Assembly: GCA_001599815.1 (NCBI GenBank)
Contig: BCIA01000006.1
Coordinates: forward strand, 4,466,961 to 4,530,960
DNA length: 64,000 nt
Direction: 5' to 3'
Origin: Furcasterigmium furcatum
Lineage: Eukaryota > Ascomycota > Sordariomycetes > Glomerellales > Plectosphaerellaceae
Made by a program: the position numbers and the translations under genes. Within the stretch, counting starts at the first letter, position 1, and every line of letters starts with the position of its first letter. The notes below the pieces were generated by a model. That model saw nothing but the letters and a program-made list of their open reading frames with translations. It was not told the origin of the DNA and did not search any database. Shown piece after piece: positions 1 to 9,598 of the stretch.

Positions 1-1413
1 ATTACAGTCAGTCCATGTGCCGGCGCCACGGCCCAGGTGAGATACGAGAAGGCGAACCGCGGCAAGGATGGTGTGGTGGTGCTGAGTCGCATGGATAAGC
101 CGAGCGAGTCGGGGATCGACGTCGGCCGTTTGGCGCAACGTGCGGTCGCGGTGGCTGTCACCGGGCCCTGTGGTTCGCCGCCAGAATCCGGGGAATGTCG
201 CGTGAGGATTGATTGAACTGGGAGAACCTGGAACCCATGCGAATTGCGCCCTCTGCCAGGCGTGTAACGGCGCCAGTCCTGTGCCTGTGCTGTTGTGGTC
301 ACAGAGGAATCCGAGGTCGACGAGCACAATTCGAGGAGGACAGTACGGCACCCGATAGACTCCCAGATTCCCAGGAAGGTACCTGCCTTCCAGCTCTGTT
401 TCCTTGTTTCGTTTGGCGGCTTCTTATCGCGCTCTCCACCCGAGTCAGATTGGATGCATTCCATCCGCCGCCCCTGAATGGCTCGTCAACAAGTACCTTC
501 TCTGGGTGTATCGCTCCCTCCTGCACATATCATTCCACGTGCAAACACATGATGTACCATAGTACAGAAGTACCACCCGAGAACTGGCTGGCTGGCTGCT
601 GCCAGGAACAACAACAAGGGTGGGGTAAAGCTTCAATTGGCGCCGGCCGTCTCCTGGCGTGTGTTCCGTTCCTCTCCCGCTGTCACGTAGTAAGGTAGCT
701 TCGGCACCTTGTCGACTTGTCCGACCAGCCTCAGTGCTACTTCGTCAGCCAAAGCCCGGCCTCGATACGTACGGGTGGTGAACGTCAGGGTGCATTCAGA
801 CCAGACCAGACGGGACCATCCTGCCGGTGCTTTTTTCTGGGCGACTGCTACCACACCACAGACCAGACCCCTAAGTACCCGCAACGCAGTGCAGTGGTGC
901 AGGTGCACTGCGGTGGAAGGACCGACCCTCCCTCCTTCCCTCCTATTCTTGTCATCTCACTTGACGATCTTCCCTCTAGGGTCCCTAGTCGGTACTTGCC
1001 TGTGGCCTGCTCCTGCCCTTCTCGTCGTCGTACCTACACCCCAAGGACCCAGTATCGAAGCAACAACGTCCCTTCCCGGTGACTTTCAGTCCTTCCTTCC
1101 CCGGCTCCGCACACCTCAGGCGACCTGCTTTTAATAAAGCAACCAGCCGCCCATCGGTTTGCCTCCCCGTCTCTCACCTCACACACCGGCACTTCTGTGC
1201 AAGAAATACAAGTCAAGTACTCCTACTTGCCCAGCCGAATTGGTCTCGCTTCGGCAGATATATTCAGCCTGTTGGTCCTGCTCCCTCACTCAACCTCGCC
1301 CGGCTGTCGACCAGTGCCGAGTCCACCCGTCAACTACCGGCATCACATCCCACCCTCACCACACGCCACACAGACGCCAAGCTCACTGGCCACTGCGAGC
1401 ACTATATCTCAAA
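1..1413. other. Upstream region and probable 5' leader of the UNC93-like transporter
   Basis: No convincing coding sequence is seen. Several open frames of 60-160 codons overlap each other on both strands, contain low-information composition and show no recognisable domain. The last few hundred bases are C/T-rich, as fungal promoters and leaders often are, and lead directly into the ATG at 1414. Confidence 0.6.
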
Positions 1414-2998
1414 ATGTCCGACCAGAAGAACGCCGTCAATCCGGCGCAAGAGGTCCATGGGTCCTTTGTTGACGACTCACCCAATGCCGCTCCCGTCGTT
1501 GGATCTCACGATGCGGATTTCGCCCTCCCTGCCGGCCGCAAGTACAAGTCGTGGACCTTCTTAGGCCACAGGTACTGGTACGCCTCGCCGCGCATGCAGC
1601 TGCTCCTCGTTTCTTTCGTCTGTTTCCTCTGCCCCGGCATGTTCAACGCCCTCAGCGGCCTCGGAGGCGGTGGCCAGGTCAACCCCAAGGCCCAGGCCGA
1701 CGCCAGCACCGCCCTCTACAGCACCTTTGCCGTCGTCGGTTTCTTCGCCGGCTCCGTCGCCAACCGCATCGGCCTTCGCCTGACCCTGTCCTTTGGCGGC
1801 GTCGGATACTGCGTCTACTCGGCCAGCTTCTTGTCTTACAGCCACACGCAGAACCACGGCTTCGTCGTCTTCGCCGGCGCATTGCTCGGTGTGTGCGCCG
1901 GTCTCCTCTGGACCGCCCAGGGTGCCGTCATGATGTCCTACCCCCCTGAGAACGAGAAGGGACGCTACATCTCCTGGTTCTGGATCATCTTCAACTTGGG
2001 CGCCGTCATTGGTGCCCTCATTCCCCTGGCCGAGAACATCAACAGCACCGCCGGCGCCGTGAGCGACGGTACCTACGCCGCCCTCATCGTCCTCATGTTC
2101 GCCGGCGCCGTCCTGGCCCTCTTCCTCTGCGATGCCGGCGCCGTTGTCCGCGAGGACGGCTCCCGTGTCATCATGAAGAAGAATCCCTCCTGGAGCTCCG
2201 AGTTCAAGGGCCTCTGGGACACCATCCGCGACCAGAAGTGGATCGTCCTCCTCTTCCCCATGTTCTTCACCTCCAACATCTTCTACACATACCAGACCAA
2301 CGGCATGAACCTTATGCACTTCAACGTCCGCACCCGCGCCCTCAACAACGTCCTCTACTGGCTTGCCCAGATCATCGGCGCCCTGGTTTTCGGATATGCC
2401 CTTGACTACAGCAAGATTCGCCGCTCCGTCCGCGCCAAAGCATCCTACATTACCCTCTTCGTCCTCACCTTCGTCGTCTGGGGTGGCGGCTACGCCTGGC
2501 AGAGGAAGCAGCTCCCCCGCCAGGAGGCCAAGCAGGCCATCGACTGGACCGATGGCGGCGAGCTCTACATTGGTCCCATGTTCCTGTACTTCTTCTACGG
2601 ATTCTTCGACGCCGCCTGGCAGTCCTGCATCTACTGGTACATGGGCGCTCTGTCCAACTCCAGCCGCAAGGCGGCCAACCTGGCCGGTTTCTACAAGGGT
2701 ATGCATCACTTCCTTCGACTCGCAAGCTGCGTGCTGACCGAATCTAGGTATCCAGAGTGCCGGCGCCGCCATCTGGTGGGCTCTTGACTCTCGCGAGACC
2801 TCGTACGATGTCATCTTCGCCGCCACATGGGCTCTGCTCGCTGGCGCCCTTGTCATCGGCGCCCCTGTCATCTTCCTGAAGATCAAGGACACGACGGACA
2901 TCTCGGACGATATTGTCGGCACCGGAGAGAACATCGAGGACGTTGCCGCGCCGGGTCAGCTTGTAGCTGATGAGAAGAAGTCCGCTGGCCACGTCTGA
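1414..2998 (+). CDS. UNC93-like MFS membrane transporter
   Basis: Two exons, 1414-2698 and 2748-2998, with a 49-nt GT-AG intron (TGCTGAC branch point, TCTAG acceptor). They encode 511 aa. The open frame extends upstream to 1159, but the ATG at 1414 starts a peptide (MSDQKNAVNPAQ) followed by a polar tail of about 45 residues before the first membrane segment, and the upstream translation is unlike protein. The protein has about eleven hydrophobic segments, a Gly-rich loop after the first helix (LSGLGGGGQ) and the aromatic helices typical of the fungal UNC93/DUF895 branch of the major facilitator superfamily. The C-terminal tail is acidic and cytosolic. The substrate cannot be told from sequence. 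The gene stands alone, convergent with homocitrate synthase. Confidence 0.88.
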
Positions 2999-3558
2999 GT
3001 ACGTACGGAGAAGTAAGGGGATGAATGAGCATTGGGGCGATCATCGGCTACTTGATGTCGTGCCATACCGATGATGTGCTACCCTGGAGATAGTCTTACA
3101 CTGCGGGAATGATAGTAATGAATGCTGACTGCCTTTCGAACCGATCAAGGGGATATGATGAGGACCTTCAAAGTGAGAATGACCTATCGGCGAGTCCAGC
3201 CACCGCAGCCATGAGGCGGGCTGATGTTTTCCAGTATTGTTGACTGGCAGGGGAAGTGATCATGGCATCCCCCCAAAGTAATAGATGGAGCGAGCTTCGA
3301 TACCAAGGACAATCTGCTGAGGTGCTCAGGAACTCAGACGTGCGTTGGTTCGCATTCTCGACTCGACGCGGCCGGTCACTCAAGTCAATTTCATCTCACT
3401 CACGCAAACGGCCAGCTGAATGGGGAAACTTTTGATCCAGATTTCTGCTTTGTTTTACCAAGTCACCGCCAGATCCGCAATCTGCCAGTTCTTGGTCTCA
3501 TCAAGCCGTGATGTAAAGACCCACAAGTACAAACGCCAACCATCATGCTTACGACCCC
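2999..3558. other. Convergent 3' intergenic region
   Basis: This stretch lies between the stop codons of the UNC93-like gene and homocitrate synthase and presumably holds both 3' UTRs and polyadenylation sites. A 71-codon minus-strand frame (3168-3383) has no domain and is not called. Confidence 0.6.
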
Positions 3559-5204
3559 TTATGCCTCTGCCAGTTGAATGTGATACGAGCGGATGATGGA
3601 GTCCGTGTCGTCGATGGCGAGGGGGCGGATGTCGCCCATCTGCTTGATCTTCTTGGTACTGCTTGCCGTTAGTCTCTGCGGGGCGCGGATGAGTGGGATG
3701 AAGGAGGGGACGTACACTTCCTTGACCTGGTCGTCGGTCATGGAGAGGCCGAGCTGCTCGACTCTGCTCTTGACGGCGTTCCAGCCGGTCAGGCGGGAGC
3801 CGAAATGGACGACTGGAGATAATGTTAGAGACCTGCTTGATACCATCTCTCTCAGGGGAGATACTTGCACCTAGTTTGGCCGAAGTCCGCGGGGTTGATG
3901 ATCTCGTATGTGCTAGGGCTGTTGAGGATGGCCTTGGCGTGGATGCCGGCCTTGTGGGTGAAGGCGCAGTGGCCGGTGATGTAGTTGTTGAAGGGGACGT
4001 TGACCTCGACGGCTGTGTGGCGGTTAGCGCGGGGTGCTATCTAGAGTAAAGGGGGCTGCGCGCTTACAGTCTGCGACCATGTCCTCGATCTCCTTGAGCC
4101 TGCGGAGCTTGTACTTGTTGACGACGTGATCGCGGTCGATGGTGATCATGCGGGCCAGCAGGCCGCCGAGGGGGGTGATGCCGTTGCGCTCGCCGATGCC
4201 GAGGACGGAGGTGTCGATATGGGTGGCGCCGGCCTCGAGGGCGGCGTGGGCGTTGGCGATGGCGCAGCCGGTGTCGTTGTGCAGATGGACCTCGATGTCG
4301 CAGGAGACGACGCCACGGAGGGTGCGGATGAGCTCGTACACTTGCCGGGGGGTGGCAACGCCTACGGTGTCGGCGACACCGACGCGGTCGACGCCAACGG
4401 CGTCCACTGCCTTGTACAGGGCCAGGATGTCGACGAAGTCGGATCGGAAGGAGTCTTCGGAGGAGAAGCGGACCTCCAGGCCCTTGCTGTTCGGGAATCA
4501 GCATCATGGGTGAGTGAGTGAGGGGGGTGGCGGGCAGTCATACCTCTTGACGTAGTTGATGACCTCGATGGCGGTCTTCTGGATGGTCTCCATGTCCTTG
4601 CCGTGAGAGTGCTCCTGCAGCTGCTTGGAGGTTCCAATAACCAGATCCACGCCGTGGACTCCCGTCTCAACGGCGACGCGGGCGTCTTCCATGTTGCATC
4701 GTACATCTGTGGGGGGCATGAGCAAATGTGCGGCTGGGGTCACTTGGTGGGGGAGGACTAACGGGTCAGGATCTTGGACTTGAGGCCGAGCTTGCAGATG
4801 GCCTCGCAATCGGCGCGAGACTGTTCGGAGGCGACGGGAGATGTGAGCTCGATGTACTCGACACCAAAGTCGGAAAGGGCGGTGGCACTGGGAGGGAGAA
4901 GTTAGACACGGTCGAGGGAGGGAACTTCATCGAGTAGCGGCTTCGTTCGTACATCTTGATCTTGGTCTCTGTTGCGCCACAGGTTAGCCAAAGTCCCAGT
5001 TTTTTTCATATGGCCGACAGAGCCGAATGGAGTGTACATACCTGTGTCGAAGAAGGCATTGGAGAACTGCTCGCCTTCTCTCAGGGTGCTCTCGATGATC
5101 TTGAAGTTACTCGTGTTTGACAGGAAGTCGCTGACGGTCTGGAAGGGCTTGTGGGTGGTTTCCGGCACGGCACGGGTGCCATTGGTCGTCGTGTTGCCGT
5201 TCAT
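3559..5204 (-). CDS. LYS20: Homocitrate synthase (lysine alpha-aminoadipate pathway)
   Basis: This enzyme condenses 2-oxoglutarate with acetyl-CoA to homocitrate, the first step of fungal lysine synthesis. Eight exons: 5204-5042, 4968-4953, 4887-4763, 4706-4544, 4486-4068, 4012-3869, 3812-3716 and 3658-3559, giving 408 aa with the frame closing exactly. The N-terminal part has the DRE-TIM metallolyase signature (ESTLREGEQF), then ELTSPVASEQSRADC, the HxH-bearing strand (IEVHLHNDTGCAIAN) and the THKAGIHAKA block, ending in a C-terminal domain with RLTGWNAVKSRVEQLG. Exon 2 is only 16 nt. Intron 6 (3868-3813) starts with GC, not GT: the donor AGGT|GCAAGT is the classic GC-AG consensus, and only this choice restores the conserved RFVHFGSRLTG reading. 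Two TGASTCA elements lie upstream, which suggests cross-pathway control. Confidence 0.95.
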
Positions 5205-5444
5205 CTTGCAGGGCTGCTTCTGGGGGATATTCGGAAACTCGAAGGGAAGGACAGACGAGGTCAGAGAGTCTCTCTTGTGTGTTGTGAGAAGAAGCCGGAG
5301 TTTGATCGGAGCAAATCTAGACCACGGTCAAAGGGGAGGGGGCGGGGTTGTATTAGTATTGGGCCGCCTGCTGCTGCGCTGCACTGCGGGACGAAAAAAA
5401 AAAATTTCCCCGCTTAAGTGTCACTGTGGAAGTACCTTTACTAT

Positions 5445-5468
5445 TGAGTCACACACATGATTGACTCA
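5445..5468. promoter_or_regulatory. Pair of GCN4/CPC1-type TGASTCA sites
   Basis: TGAGTCA (5445-5451) and TGACTCA (5462-5468) lie 17 bp apart, about 240-265 bp upstream of the homocitrate synthase ATG. TGASTCA is the binding site of Gcn4 in yeast and of CPC1/CpcA in filamentous fungi, the bZIP activators of amino acid biosynthesis. The site match is direct; binding is inferred. Confidence 0.7.
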
Positions 5469-5531
5469 GCTCCTGCACTTCTCTCTTCGATGGTGGGGCA
5501 TGTCGTCCTGAACGTGGGGTGCAGCGGCAAA

Positions 5532-5551
5532 TGACGTCGGATGTCACGTGA
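5532..5551. promoter_or_regulatory. CRE-like site and palindromic E-box in the divergent promoter
   Basis: TGACGTCG (5532-5539) is a CRE-like bZIP site. The 8-bp palindrome TCACGTGA (5544-5551) carries the CACGTG E-box bound by bHLH factors. Both sit between the divergent homocitrate synthase and DnaJC28-like genes, about 160-180 bp upstream of the latter, so either gene could use them. Confidence 0.45.
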
Positions 5552-5709
5552 GGGTTCCAGATCGCTGACAAAGGTCCGTGAACTGGTTGGTGGTGGGGAG
5601 CTCCGTGGGAACTGTCGATTACATGCACGATTCCCGCCTTGTATCAGACTTCCTCGCACCGCGACCATGACCGACTGCGTCGTCTCACCTGCCTCATCTC
5701 CTTCCAGAT

Positions 5710-7410
5710 ATGGCGACTAAGCTCCCGAAAGCTTCAATATCCTGCTCACGATGCATCAGGGCACTCAATACCCGACCAGCACTGCTTCCAGCCCGGCGAT
5801 GCTATTCCGATCGTTCGACATCGAAAGACGCGCCGGATAAACCCCCTGCTACCGAAACCCGCCCCGACGCAGCTCAATCGCATACCCCTCAGCAGCATGA
5901 CCAAGCAGCCGACGACATCAAGGGTGCCATGGCTCGGCGCCTCGAGGAGGCGACCGACGAGGCCCTGTTCACGGGCGGAGCTGCCGGCCGCCGCGCCATC
6001 GAGGAAGCAGGCTTCTCTGAGGAGCTGAAGGAGAAGCTCCTTGACAAAGTCAAGACGGCACAGTTTCAAAAGAAGTACGCTGGCGCATTTGCCACCGCTG
6101 AGATGTCCTCTTCGTCCTCCCGGCCGTCTGGCGCATTCCACCCTTCGGATCCCTGGACCGGTGCCGAGTCCCAGTCAGATGCCGTCCTCCGCATGCTCGA
6201 CGATGCGAGAAAGCCCTTGAAAAAGGAGCTCAGGGGGAAATACAAGGTTCCCAATCCAGTGGATCTGCGACCGAGAGCCACCCGGAGGGTCAGCGCTAGC
6301 CAGCGCGCCGCCGATGCGAGGGACAAGGCTGGGATGTACGCGGGTATGGGCATGAAAGAGGAACGAGGGGCCCAAGACCAGATCGATGAGGAGAGAGAGG
6401 AGAGGAGGCGGGCGCTGCGCGAGCGGTTCGAGCCGAATGCACGCGCGGTTCCGGCGACGGTGTCTGGGCTCGCGGCGCTTGCGAACCAGCGCATCGACGA
6501 GGCCGTCGCACGCGGCGCGTTCCGGCATATTCCCCGGGGCAAGGACGCCGGGCCGCGGGATACGCGGGCGGATAACCCCTTCATCGACACGACGGAGTAT
6601 CTGATGAACAAGATGATTCAGCGGCAGGAGATCGTGCCGCCGTGGATTGAGAAGCAGCAGGAGGTGTCGAAGACGGCGAATGTGTTCAGGGAGAGGCTCA
6701 GGAACGATTGGAGGCGGCACGCTGCGAGGATGATCGCGTCAAAGGGAGGCGGGCTTGAGGAGCAGGTCAGGAAGGCTGAGGGATATGCCATCGCTGAGGC
6801 GAGGGTGAACCCCAGGCGGAGGGTGGCTGCCGGAGGGACTGTCTCTGGGATATCCACGGATGATCCGGTCATGGTCAAGGTCCGGGAGAGTGTCGTGGCT
6901 GCAGACCTTGCGGAGGCGGCAGCCGCCGCTGCAGTCGCCGCCAGTGCTACGGTGACAGCCGAGCCAACGACCCCGGCGTCCTCCGAAGAGGACAGCCCGG
7001 GGAATGATCCGTCATCGAATCCCTATGCGGGGGCACCGTTCCGCGATCCCGTCTGGGAGGAGGCCGAGAAGGCATATCTGACGCTCTCGATCGAGAACCT
7101 CAACGCGCTCACACGATCGTACAACCTCATGGCGCCAGAATTGGCGAAGAAGCCCTACTTTTCGCTGGAACGCGAGCTCAAGGCTTGTTACGCCGACGTG
7201 GCGCCACTCGTTGCAGGGACAATCAGGGAACGGGCCACGACGCCTGCCAGGTCTATGACGGCCGGTGACGGGGAGAGCTCCGTCAGGGGCACGGTTTTCG
7301 ACCGGTTTGGAAACGAAGGCGGCGAGAGTGCGAGAGTCTATGACAACAAGGCGCCACACTATGGGCTGAAGGAGATGTGGAGGGATTTTTGGAAAGGCGA
7401 CAAGGCGTGA
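5710..7410 (+). CDS. Mitochondrial DnaJC28-like protein (DUF1992 domain)
   Basis: A single-exon gene of 566 aa. The first 40 residues are rich in Arg, Ser and Ala with few acids (MATKLPKASISCSRCIRALN), as in a mitochondrial presequence. The DUF1992 domain, known from DnaJ homolog subfamily C member 28, covers about residues 253-345: it starts near LANQRIDEAVARGAFRHIPRGKD and includes DNPFIDTTEYLMNKMI and PPWIEKQQEV. No J domain with an HPD motif is visible, so the name reflects family relation and not chaperone activity. The region after residue 400 holds an Ala/Thr/Ser-rich linker and a conserved-looking C-terminal block (LTLSIENLNALTRSYNLMAP). The molecular role is not established. It is read divergently from homocitrate synthase across about 500 bp. 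Confidence 0.85.
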   Translation: MATKLPKASISCSRCIRALNTRPALLPARRCYSDRSTSKDAPDKPPATETRPDAAQSHTPQQHDQAADDIKGAMARRLEEATDEALFTGGAAGRRAIEEAGFSEELKEKLLDKVKTAQFQKKYAGAFATAEMSSSSSRPSGAFHPSDPWTGAESQSDAVLRMLDDARKPLKKELRGKYKVPNPVDLRPRATRRVSASQRAADARDKAGMYAGMGMKEERGAQDQIDEEREERRRALRERFEPNARAVPATVSGLAALANQRIDEAVARGAFRHIPRGKDAGPRDTRADNPFIDTTEYLMNKMIQRQEIVPPWIEKQQEVSKTANVFRERLRNDWRRHAARMIASKGGGLEEQVRKAEGYAIAEARVNPRRRVAAGGTVSGISTDDPVMVKVRESVVAADLAEAAAAAAVAASATVTAEPTTPASSEEDSPGNDPSSNPYAGAPFRDPVWEEAEKAYLTLSIENLNALTRSYNLMAPELAKKPYFSLERELKACYADVAPLVAGTIRERATTPARSMTAGDGESSVRGTVFDRFGNEGGESARVYDNKAPHYGLKEMWRDFWKGDKA

Positions 7411-7640
7411 TGAAGCGTGTCCAGTTGGCGCAGCGTCGACGCCTCAACCGCAATCCCACATGTTCAGCGACAGAGGGTGTCGATTGAGTTTCAAAGGCAG
7501 CTTGCAGAGCGGCCAACAAGCACATTATCAAACGAGGCTGGCTGTCCATATAGAAGTCCGTGGCATCCTCGATGCCCCTTTCTCCCCCCTTTTCTCTGCC
7601 CTTCACCATTCTTATGGCCCCAGTGCATCCGTCCTCCACC

Positions 7641-8942
7641 ATGAAGTCGATTGCGGTCCTCCCCTGGATCGCCCTCGCGGCTGCTATGCCGCTGGCCACC
7701 CCCAACCCGCTGCAAGAAGCCCTCGCCACGAAGAAAGTCCCCATGGGGCACCCCATTCGCAGCTTAATCCAGCACATCGGCGCCCCTAACAATGACACGA
7801 AGCAGAACGTCTCCATCGTCCTGACGCCGGCATCGTGCATGGGCCGCCCGACCGAGAAGTGTGCCGAGGACCTCTGCGCGCTGCACCACGTCGTTAAGGA
7901 GGACCACCTCTGCGGCCCCCTCTTCAACGCCGTCCGCACGGACAAGCCGGCCGACGACAAGGTCAAGGAGGGGGACCGTCCCCTGCCAATGGCCGCGACG
8001 CTTCGACTGCGAGCGTGCGAGCCTTTCCGTAACTCGAGCATCTCCGACCGCTGCCTCAGGCTCATGTGCGACATTGCGAGGGTCCATGAGCCCGGGCGGC
8101 ATTCGTGCCAGGGGCGGAAGGACAAGCGGCCGGCGAAGCACAGGGTGCTGAAGGTATCCGGGTCGAAGACGGCCAAGAGGAGCACCATCGCGTCGGTCGG
8201 AGGCGAGGCCACGGGCGGCTGGGACGACTTTGATCTCGACAACATGGACGGCGGTTTCGACGACGGCGAGCCTGCCGGCTCTGAGAACGGAGACGCTTTT
8301 GGCCTGCCTAAGAAGGACAAGGCGGCGGAGCGGCGGGCGAAGGCGAATTCGTTGTTGGGGGCATTGGCGAGGAAATTTTCGAAGAAGCTGAAGGCTGAGC
8401 GGCAGAAGGATTCAAGCAAGGAGGGGGGATCGAAGAAGGAGAAGGAATCAAACAAGGCGAAGGCGTCGAAGACGAAGGTGGTGAAACCTGACGACGTCGT
8501 CGACAACAACAAGGCGAGGAAGCCTGGGGAGAAGTGGAACGACTTCCGCTCGGATGCAGCCAAGGAGAGGGAGAGGGCCCACTGGCGATGGAAGCTGGGG
8601 GAGCTCTCGTCTAAGGGGGAGAAGCCGACAGCGGAGAAGGAGACGACGAAAAAGGAGGCCAAGAAGAAGGACACCAAGGAGAATGAGATCACGGAGAAGG
8701 AGACCGTGGAGAATAATCCGTCCCAGGACGACGAGCCTGGTGAGAAGACGAAGGCCAAGGCCAAGCCCAGCAAGGCAGAGAGGAAGAAGAACGGGAAAGT
8801 GGTGCTCGGCAAGTTCGCCGAGCAGAGCAGGGTCATGCAGGAGATGATCCTGGGCGAGGATGCCCGGATGTGCGAGCTGGAGCCGGGGAAGAAGGATCCA
8901 AAGCCAATCCCGTGCTGGATGCTTTCATATAGTCCGCAGTGA
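7641..8942 (+). CDS. Secreted protein with Cys-containing head and Lys/Glu-rich tail
   Basis: No known family is recognised. The start chosen is the ATG at 7641 because it begins a good signal peptide (MKSIAVLPWIALAAAMPLA); in-frame ATGs at 7560 and 7614 would bury it. The mature protein, of about 415 aa, has an N-terminal half with about eight cysteines (CMGRPTEKCAEDLCALHH, then CEPFRNSSISDRCLRLMC and HSCQGRK), suggesting disulfides. From about residue 225 it turns into a charged region dominated by Lys, Glu and Ala that ends with a short Cys/Trp-containing tail. The Lys-rich tail is unusual for a secreted protein and could bind cell wall or nucleic acid polyanions; that is speculation. Single exon, alone in its orientation. 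Confidence 0.65.
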   Translation: MKSIAVLPWIALAAAMPLATPNPLQEALATKKVPMGHPIRSLIQHIGAPNNDTKQNVSIVLTPASCMGRPTEKCAEDLCALHHVVKEDHLCGPLFNAVRTDKPADDKVKEGDRPLPMAATLRLRACEPFRNSSISDRCLRLMCDIARVHEPGRHSCQGRKDKRPAKHRVLKVSGSKTAKRSTIASVGGEATGGWDDFDLDNMDGGFDDGEPAGSENGDAFGLPKKDKAAERRAKANSLLGALARKFSKKLKAERQKDSSKEGGSKKEKESNKAKASKTKVVKPDDVVDNNKARKPGEKWNDFRSDAAKERERAHWRWKLGELSSKGEKPTAEKETTKKEAKKKDTKENEITEKETVENNPSQDDEPGEKTKAKAKPSKAERKKNGKVVLGKFAEQSRVMQEMILGEDARMCELEPGKKDPKPIPCWMLSYSPQ

Positions 8943-9598
8943 TACTTCGCTGGGGGCAAACATGGAATGGGGCGTGGGAACGCAACTTACTTGCTTCATT
9001 TACTATCGTACTTGTGATCCGGCCAAGGTGGCCCATGAGTACATGTAATGAGGGAGGGAACACACACCCAACACGTCTTGTCAGTGGCTCGCCCTGTCAT
9101 GAATAGAAGAAGAGCTTGCTTCTAAGCCGAGCATCTAACTCCGTCACTACCAGACACCGTTTTCTAGGCTCGAAGCAGGTCGTCGACGAGGATGGCCGAA
9201 GTCCTTTTCAGCTCGCAGACATGTTCCAGGGAAGGCCTTCGATGGTCTTGATTTGCACCTCGTCCTGGAGGCCGGCCGCAAAGATCTCGCCGTAGAGGGG
9301 CGGACGGACGGCCACGGGGACCCCGCCGGCCGGAGCGACTTCCGGGGGCGTGGCCGAGTTCCGAACACCGCGACCTCCGTGGCGGCTCATCCACCCTCGA
9401 GCTTGGGCGGCGAGTTGCGAACTTCACCTTCCGGGCGAGGGACGACTCTCTTCGTCCCTTGATCTCAGGTGGGAGAGGGTCTATAGCCACGATGGCGTCT
9501 TCGATTTCATTACAGCGGCGCCGTTTCTTGCCTTCTTGTCTCATTCCCCTCCTCCCAAGTTCCTACGTTGCCGTCGCTTGTATTCATTACATGCCGCC
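8943..9598. other. Intergenic region upstream of the sulfatase
   Basis: This is probably the 3' UTR of the secreted-protein gene and the promoter of the sulfatase. A minus-strand frame at 9208-9390 translates to a smooth, protein-like stretch, but I could not extend it into a gene and do not call it. Confidence 0.5.

Noticed and set aside
213..698. 161-codon plus-strand frame at the window start
   Set aside because: Composition and overlapping frames suggest non-coding leader DNA; no domain or splice context.
1159..1413. Upstream extension of the UNC93-like gene
   Set aside because: The open frame continues, but the translated text is Pro/His/Thr-rich and unlike the family. The ATG at 1414 gives a normal N-terminus.
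4064..4507. 147-codon minus-strand frame inside homocitrate synthase
   Set aside because: An Arg/His-rich out-of-frame shadow of exon 5.
9208..9390. Minus-strand frame with protein-like text ending in EVQIKTIEGLPWNMSAS
   Set aside because: The stretch looks smoother than random, but I found no start, splice partner or family. It may be a gene remnant; evidence is too weak to call.
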